A stretch of 32,246 nucleotides of DNA from an uncultured Eubacterium sp. (GTDB taxonomy: Bacteria; Bacillota_A; Clostridia; Lachnospirales; Lachnospiraceae): NCBI GenBank assembly GCA_948759685.1, contig CAQBGY010000010.1, positions 1 through 32,246 of the forward strand, read 5' to 3'. The translations under genes and the position numbers were made by a program. The notes below the pieces were generated by a model, which was not told where the DNA came from, made no database searches, and worked only from the letters and a program-made list of their open reading frames with translations. Positions 28,321-32,246 of this stretch are shown piece by piece. Numbering within the stretch: position 1 is the first letter of the stretch; every line of letters starts with the position of its first letter.

Positions 28321-29246
28321 TAGCAGCAGCCGCTGTTGCAGCCACATCCGTTATTGCCATATCCAGCGTAATTTACACCGCCGCAGCAGTTTGTCGGGAA
28401 TGTGACAGGCTGCGGAGGCTGAACGATATAAGCTGCGGTCGGACATTCTGCCCCAGTCTTTCTAAGGATTTCTGCTTTGTTGGAATCCATAGCCGCCATA
28501 AGAACGTTGTTCTGGTTCGCCTGACTTGCCGCAAGCCTAAGAGCCTGATTCTCGCTTTGGAGCGTAGAAATCTTATCCTGACACAGATAGTCAAGGATTG
28601 CCCTTGTACCTGCGTTGTTGCTTTCGATAATGTCTCTCGTGTTGTTGTTCATCTGATTGGTAATAGAGCAGGTATTCGTAGCCATATTGTAGTTTACACC
28701 GTCAATGGCTCTCTGCGTTTCGCAGCAGCAGCTTGCTAACTGGCTCTGCAAAGCGTTCTGTCCCTGCATATTAGCAACAGAAGCGTTGTTGATAGCCTGC
28801 TGTAAGCCAAAGTTGCCCTGCATGATGTTTGTATTCACGCCGTTAAAGCCCTGACACAAACTGTTCTGGATGCCACTTTGTGCGTTCAGAATGGACGTGT
28901 TGACTGCATAGAAGCCGTCACATAAGCCGTTGTTGATGCCGTCTAACTTTCCGATAATGGACTGGGTATCAAATCCACGCTGAATATCAGCCTGAATTGC
29001 GTTGGAATTGCCATTTCCGCAACCACAGCCATTGCCGCCAAATCCACCGAAGCCTCCATTCATCATCATAAACGGCCAGAACATTCCCATACCGCCCATG
29101 CCACCCATTCCCCAGCCATCGCCGAAGATAAGGGCTAAGATTGCGAGTGCAATCCAATCATTTCCCCAGCCGCCCATGCCGCCGCCATTTCCATAAGCAG
29201 GAGTCACTGGCATGGTGAAAGGCGTAGAATTTCCACTGTTAAACAT
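28320..29246 (-). CDS. Gly/Asn/Cys-rich protein, 308 aa, probable virion protein
   Basis: Gly/Met/Phe-rich start, then GCGCGNGNSNAIQADIQRGF, and a helical core with repeats of about 12 residues (INNGLCDGFYAVNTSI, NSLCQGFNGVNTNIMQ). It ends in NNGCGCNSGCC. This family is common in Lachnospiraceae phages, of unknown role; the repetitive helical core suits a fibre or a scaffold. AGGAGG lies upstream of the ATG. Confidence 0.65.
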   Translation of the reverse strand: MFNSGNSTPFTMPVTPAYGNGGGMGGWGNDWIALAILALIFGDGWGMGGMGGMGMFWPFMMMNGGFGGFGGNGCGCGNGNSNAIQADIQRGFDTQSIIGKLDGINNGLCDGFYAVNTSILNAQSGIQNSLCQGFNGVNTNIMQGNFGLQQAINNASVANMQGQNALQSQLASCCCETQRAIDGVNYNMATNTCSITNQMNNNTRDIIESNNAGTRAILDYLCQDKISTLQSENQALRLAASQANQNNVLMAAMDSNKAEILRKTGAECPTAAYIVQPPQPVTFPTNCCGGVNYAGYGNNGCGCNSGCC

Positions 29247-29398
29247 ATTATTTTCCTCCTTTATTTTCCATAAAGGGGAAACCTAGGTTTTCTGTGCGCA
29301 CAACCCAATATGTTCAAAGTTATGGTCCGGTCAAAAACCCGCATAAAATCAAGGTTTTTCATGGATTGACCGTCAAAAATGACCGTTTTCTGGTCCGG
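29247..29398 (-). promoter_or_regulatory. Repeat-containing gap with terminator-like hairpin
   Basis: TGGTCCGGT occurs at 29323-29331 and 29391-29399; TGACCGT occurs twice between (near 29367 and 29380). AAAAACC/GGTTTTT (29333-29359) is a terminator-like stem. No gene. Possible site of a late regulator. Confidence 0.45.
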
Positions 29399-29677
29399 TT
29401 AATTAAACCCCAAAAACTGCTTTGCGTTCTTCTCAAAGTCAGAATAGTTCTGTCCTTTTTCTCCAAATATGTTTTCTGCAAGACCTGTCAAGCCTTCTGT
29501 ATCGTTTGCTTTCCGCATTTTCATCACATTCTGTACGATTGGATTATCCATCATCTGCGGATTGCTTGCTACTTGGTCTAGAATCTGCGACGGGTTCATC
29601 CCTCTTAATCTCTGTTGATACTGCTGTTGAAACTGCGGGTTCCCCATCATCTGCTGTATCTGCGCCTGTCTATTCAT
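29399..29677 (-). CDS. Gln/Met-rich protein, 92 aa
   Basis: MNRQAQIQQMMGNPQFQQQY..., a Gln-rich start like small phage structural or scaffolding proteins, then a helical C-terminus. ATG 29677 has AGAGG about 9 nt upstream and overlaps the gene before. Not recognised. Confidence 0.6.
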   Translation of the reverse strand: MNRQAQIQQMMGNPQFQQQYQQRLRGMNPSQILDQVASNPQMMDNPIVQNVMKMRKANDTEGLTGLAENIFGEKGQNYSDFEKNAKQFLGFN

Positions 29678-30185
29678 CAGCATTTACCTCTGCTTTCTTC
29701 CCTCTTTGGGATGTTTTGGCCGCCGAAACTGCCATAGATTTCTCAATCATATCCCGAACGCCTTTTATATCCTCTCTAAGTGCCCTTACATCCTCGTTTA
29801 AGGCATTAAAATCCATCTGCGGTATATTTGTACCCTCTGACTGGTTTTGGTCTAAAATCGGCTTATACACGACCGTCTGAATGGTTCCGTCCTGTTTCCA
29901 CTGTTTGCAGTAGATTTCAGACATATCATTCTTCGGGAAAATGGCGATGTTGCCATCCATAGGAACATCATTTGGGGAAACCGTGGACACGTCATTTACC
30001 ATTTTCCCTATAAGCCCAGGCGGTTGCTGAACCATATTCGAGTTTTGAGACTGCACCGGGAACATCTGTGCCCCCTGTTGGTACTGGTTCATCTGCGCCA
30101 TATAAGGATTTTGTATAGGCTGATAGCTATTCTGATATGGATTCATCTGCGGTTGTTGAAATGAATAGGTCGGATATTGAGCCAT
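29670..30185 (-). CDS. Gln/Pro/Tyr-rich protein, 171 aa, probable virion protein
   Basis: Residues 1-55 are Tyr/Gln/Pro rich (YPTYSFQQPQMNPYQ), followed by a beta-like middle (IAIFPKNDMSEIYCKQW) and a helical, charged tail (EDVRALREDIKGVRDMIEKS). GGAGG lies 9 nt before the ATG. Such tails suggest a coiled-coil assembly protein. Not recognised. Confidence 0.6.
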   Translation of the reverse strand: MAQYPTYSFQQPQMNPYQNSYQPIQNPYMAQMNQYQQGAQMFPVQSQNSNMVQQPPGLIGKMVNDVSTVSPNDVPMDGNIAIFPKNDMSEIYCKQWKQDGTIQTVVYKPILDQNQSEGTNIPQMDFNALNEDVRALREDIKGVRDMIEKSMAVSAAKTSQRGKKAEVNADE

Positions 30186-30315
30186 AAGGGTTTTCCTCCA
30201 ATATATCTTCTAAGATTTCTTCAAACACATGGACAGCTGTACTCTGGCAACCGATAGGAATTTTCTGCATTTCCTCATGTGCGAAGACTTTCTCTAAAAT
30301 CAAATCGTTAAACAT
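30127..30315 (-). CDS. Hypothetical protein, 62 aa
   Basis: MFNDLILEKVFAHEEMQKIP..., acidic, with a good AGGAGG. It overlaps the 29670 gene by 59 nt, a larger overlap than usual here, but the start signal is strong. Not recognised. Confidence 0.5.
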   Translation of the reverse strand: MFNDLILEKVFAHEEMQKIPIGCQSTAVHVFEEILEDILEENPYGSISDLFISTTADESISE

Positions 30316-30344
30316 AGGCTGTTGCCTCCTTATGCTTAAATTTT

Positions 30345-30388
30345 CGCATAAAAAAATAAGCCGAAAACGCCATGTTTACGACTTATCT
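30345..30388 (-). terminator. Strong terminator of the 30428 gene
   Basis: ATAAGTCG/CGGCTTAT with one G-U, then a run of seven U, on the minus strand. Confidence 0.8.
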
Positions 30389-30427
30389 ACGACATATATT
30401 ATTTTTTCTGAAAAAGGGTGGTAGGTG

Positions 30428-30628
30428 TTATCCTGCCGCCTGTTCTACTAATTCTATGATTTTGCTATAACAAGTGTCAAGATTTGCTCTTGTAAAGATA
30501 CATTCTCCGTTACAATATAAGCGATAGTGAAAACCGTGCATAGTGGGGGAAACCTCAAATTTCTTTCCGTTTACCTCAAACGGTTTATTTATGATAAAAC
30601 CCTTTTTCTCAAATGATTTAATTGTCAT
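30428..30628 (-). CDS. Hypothetical protein, 66 aa
   Basis: MTIKSFEKKGFIINKPFEVN..., a small beta-rich protein. ATG 30628 follows AGAAGGAT. Not recognised. Confidence 0.6.
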   Translation of the reverse strand: MTIKSFEKKGFIINKPFEVNGKKFEVSPTMHGFHYRLYCNGECIFTRANLDTCYSKIIELVEQAAG

Positions 30629-30689
30629 ATCCTTCTCACTTTCTCCCTGCATTACCCGGCAGGGACGGGATATTTTTGAATCGCTGAAA

Positions 30690-30869
30690 TTACTCGGTTA
30701 AAATTGCAAGTGAAACAGGATTATTTATGAGATATGTTCCGCTTACAATGTTGTCGCATGAATCATAATAGGTATAATCAATATATCCACCCACTTTCAA
30801 ATCATATGCAAATACGCATTTTACGTCTCTTTCAGTAAGTCTGCTTAAAGCATTTACTAATTTTTTCAT
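30690..30869 (-). CDS. Hypothetical protein, 59 aa
   Basis: MKKLVNALSRLTERDVKCVF..., then DYTYYDSCDNIVSGTYLIN, a small alpha/beta protein. AAGG-rich upstream. Not recognised. Confidence 0.6.
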   Translation of the reverse strand: MKKLVNALSRLTERDVKCVFAYDLKVGGYIDYTYYDSCDNIVSGTYLINNPVSLAILTE

Positions 30870-30917
30870 ATCTTCCCTTCTTTCTCCCGGCGCAACCCCG
30901 CCGGGTGGGTGGTGTGA

Positions 30918-31106
30918 TTATTTCCTGTTCAAGAGCTCCCATCTGCCAACTTCTGAATCTGTCTTATTTCCGTTCCAGATTTTCAAAACTCGAAATCCGT
31001 TTCCTCTTAAATCCTGCGCAAATTCAGACTGTGTTCTATATTCATTTGAGCGGAAAATCTTAAGATTTCTTGTTGCGCTGTTTCTTGCTAATGCCGTTCT
31101 TGTCAT
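30918..31106 (-). CDS. Hypothetical basic protein, 62 aa
   Basis: MTRTALARNSATRNLKIFRS..., basic, ending GRWELLNRK. GGAGG lies 9 nt before ATG 31106. Its promoter TTGCGG-17-TATAAT has a perfect palindrome in the spacer. Not recognised. Confidence 0.6.
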   Translation of the reverse strand: MTRTALARNSATRNLKIFRSNEYRTQSEFAQDLRGNGFRVLKIWNGNKTDSEVGRWELLNRK

Positions 31107-31139
31107 ATCCCATATCCTCCGTTCCCTTGATAAGTCTAA

Positions 31140-31250
31140 TTATATACTTATATAAGTATATCCGCAAGACGGAATACTTCACAAAAATTACCATACTTAT
31201 ATAACTATGTTTTGTGTAAAACTTATACTTGTATAAGTATATCTATTATG
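31140..31250. promoter_or_regulatory. Palindromic operators and promoters of the 31279/30918 pair
   Basis: ATATACTTATATAAGTATAT (a 20-bp perfect palindrome, about 31142-31161) lies in the minus promoter spacer; a near copy (TATACTTGTATAAGTATA) is at about 31225-31242, and a third half-site at about 31193. Likely sites for the 31279 RHH protein. Confidence 0.75.
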
Positions 31251-31278
31251 TTACCATTAAAAAGAAAGGCGGTGCGGT

Positions 31279-31476
31279 ATGGAAAATAAAGGAGCTCCGG
31301 CAACTAAGGCAAAGAATAAATGGAACAAAAAGAATTATGACCAGTTTCTATTGACCATGCAAAAAGGAGATAAAGAAAGATATAGGGCTTTGGCAGAAAT
31401 GGAAGATATGAGTCTAAATGCCTATATTATAAGAGCGATTGAGGAATATATCTCCCACGACAAGGGTCGGAAGTGA
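31279..31476 (+). CDS. RHH/Arc-like regulator, 65 aa
   Basis: A Lys-rich start (ATKAKNKWNKKNYDQ), a strand (QFLLTMQKGDKERYRALAE) and a helix (MSLNAYIIRAIEEYISH): Arc/RHH pattern. The spacing to the palindromes upstream makes it the likely self-repressor and the repressor of the divergent gene. Confidence 0.75.
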   Translation: MENKGAPATKAKNKWNKKNYDQFLLTMQKGDKERYRALAEMEDMSLNAYIIRAIEEYISHDKGRK

Positions 31477-31486
31477 AAGGAGCGAT

Positions 31487-31747
31487 ATGAGCAAATAGAT
31501 TATTGAATGGCAACTTCCAGTGACAGATGATGTTTTGAATGGAACAGGGTATAGAATACATGGAAACGCAAAGATACATTGCTACCACAACGGATATGCA
31601 TTATGTTCCCCTAGATATTGGATGGTTCCTAGGAATTTTCAAACTACGGATTACGGAGAAAAGGACATTGATACACATCCAGAATATTTCTGTAAAAAAT
31701 GTGTTGCAAAATTTAAGAAAATGAAGGATCCAGAGGGGCGGCAGTGA
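31487..31747 (+). CDS. Hypothetical protein with an early in-frame TAG
   Basis: ATG 31487 has AAAGGAG upstream and reads MSK, then TAG (31496-31498), then IIEWQLPVTDDVLNGTGY... to TGA at 31747, 86 codons. A GTG at 31520 gives a 75-aa form without a ribosome binding site. The tail is Cys-containing (YALCSPRYW; EYFCKKCVAKFKK). It follows the RHH gene by 10 nt. Confidence 0.5.
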
Positions 31748-31758
31748 GCCGCTCTTTT
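31738..31758 (+). terminator. Terminator of the rightward pair
   Basis: GCGGC/GCCGC with loop AGTGA (which holds the TGA stop), then TCTTTTATT. Confidence 0.75.
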
Positions 31759-31759
31759 A

Positions 31760-31966
31760 TTATAAAGTTGAAACCATATCCATCTTTATTTTTATATTTT
31801 TAATGCGCCTATCAACTGTCCGAGTTGACATTTGCATAACGCCAGCAATCTTGACAACAGAATAATTCTTTGTCAGCATATCAAAAATCTGTTCTTCATC
31901 TTCCGTCAAATTCATCTTTCGCTTGTATTCTTCCGACTGCTCTTTTGATAAAAAACTTAAATTCAT
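31760..31966 (-). CDS. Helix-turn-helix protein, 68 aa
   Basis: MNLSFLSKEQSEEYKRKMNL..., with an HTH at KIAGVMQMSTRTVDRRIKNI (about 39-58), like a sigma region 4/LuxR-type unit. TAGGAGG lies before the ATG. Near the attachment junction it could be an excision-control protein or a terminase-small-like protein. Confidence 0.7.
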   Translation of the reverse strand: MNLSFLSKEQSEEYKRKMNLTEDEEQIFDMLTKNYSVVKIAGVMQMSTRTVDRRIKNIKIKMDMVSTL

Positions 31967-31989
31967 AGAAATACCTCCTATGAATTTAT

Positions 31990-32028
31990 TATAAAATAAA
32001 AAAAGACCTATAACAGTCGGTTATAGGC
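31990..32028 (-). terminator. Strong terminator upstream of the HTH gene
   Basis: CCTATAAC/GTTATAGG with a short loop, then TTTTTTTATTTTA. It isolates phage genes from host transcription entering from the right. Confidence 0.82.
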
Positions 32029-32175
32029 TCGATAATGGGTGCGTAATGGACACGTATTCATATTTTTAAAAGAACCGCTTGCAACACTCTATTCAAAATC
32101 ATTTGTAAAAAATTGAAGTAAACTTGAAGTAAATTCAAGTTTATAACGATCAAAAATGCCGTAAAATCAATGATT
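32029..32175. other. Gene-free attachment-proximal region
   Basis: AT-rich. ACTTGAA/TTCAAGT forms an inverted repeat with the direct repeat TGAAGTAAA near 32117 and 32130; no gene is visible. Such repeats could be recombinase arm sites. Confidence 0.45.
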
Positions 32176-32235
32176 TCATCCAAAAGTTAAGATGTTGCCG
32201 TGGCAGACGAATAGTATTTTTATTATATCTTGCAT
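32176..32235 (-). pseudogene. Host low-molecular-weight tyrosine phosphatase, N-terminal stub at the prophage junction
   Basis: ATG 32235 reads MQDIIKILFVCHGNI and then leaves the family sequence, with LTFG and TGA at 32178-32176. IKILFVCHGNI is the start of LMW-PTP, where the next residues should be CRSP; the active site C-x5-R is therefore cut between GNI and CRS. The left part of the true gene would lie on the other side of the prophage. The junction is at about 32190. Confidence 0.72.
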
Positions 32236-32246
32236 AACTTTGAATA

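Noticed and set aside
31487..31747. Global reassignment of TAG to glutamine in this phage.
   Set aside because: TAG is the only sensible stop for the genes ending at 4350, 4707, 8469, 14905, 20709 and 27708, and no suppressor tRNA is visible.

Overview
The window reads as the right-hand part of a temperate phage (prophage) of a low-GC Gram-positive gut bacterium, most likely a clostridium of the Lachnospiraceae type. This rests on strong AGGAGG ribosome binding sites, AT-rich intergenic DNA, TTGACA/TATAAT promoters, chains of ATGA-overlapping small genes and the protein families present. Most genes lie on the minus strand. At the right edge (32191-32235, minus) the first 15 codons of a low-molecular-weight tyrosine phosphatase break off inside the active-site loop, so the window probably ends at an attachment junction with the host chromosome. 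TAG, TAA and TGA are all used as stops.

Layout, left to right. 1-923: start of the terminase large subunit, continuing off the left edge. 1009-9796: a long leftward chain of small overlapping genes holding an RtcB-like RNA ligase, a ThyX-like protein, a DUF3310 protein and a winged-helix replication initiator, with many unrecognised small Cys-rich proteins. 9840-13450: an RNA-rich block with tRNA-Cys(GCA), tRNA-Ser(UGA), tRNA-Ser(GCU) and a decaying tRNA-Gln(UUG), plus non-coding elements: a possible pseudoknot, a roughly 540-nt structured stretch in the position where giant ornate phage RNAs occur, a circularly permuted tRNA-like RNA whose acceptor stem is closed by a UUCG loop (Y RNA/YrlA-like), and a 12-unit heptad array of CTTTNNN. 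14539-15699: an intact short serine recombinase beside a resolvase-like protein lacking catalytic residues. 15726-16949: divergent antirepressor and XRE repressor-like switch. 17373-19644: a helix-turn-helix protein, AT-rich repeats and two ribbon-helix-helix (RHH) regulators. 19789-21992: a rightward operon of tiny proteins driven by a consensus promoter, in which several gaps between genes hold a tRNA acceptor/T-arm minihelix without D or anticodon arms. 22071-24591: two more antirepressors, sharing a duplicated operator, and an RHH repressor. 24816-26697: small regulators and a HELTH metalloprotease-like protein. 26787-30315: Gly/Gln/Cys-rich probable virion proteins. 30428-31966: small genes, another RHH regulator with palindromic operators, and an HTH protein.

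Two themes stand out. One is RNA: RtcB, tRNAs, a tRNA mimic and tRNA-like minihelices in one phage suggest tRNA repair or tRNA mimicry. The other is regulation: five RHH proteins, each beside its own operator type, and three antirepressors. Four small genes need a one-base frame change at an A run and one has an early in-frame TAG. These may be sequencing errors in homopolymers, decay, or recoding; the sequence alone cannot decide. Everything here is from reading by eye; no search or folding program was run.
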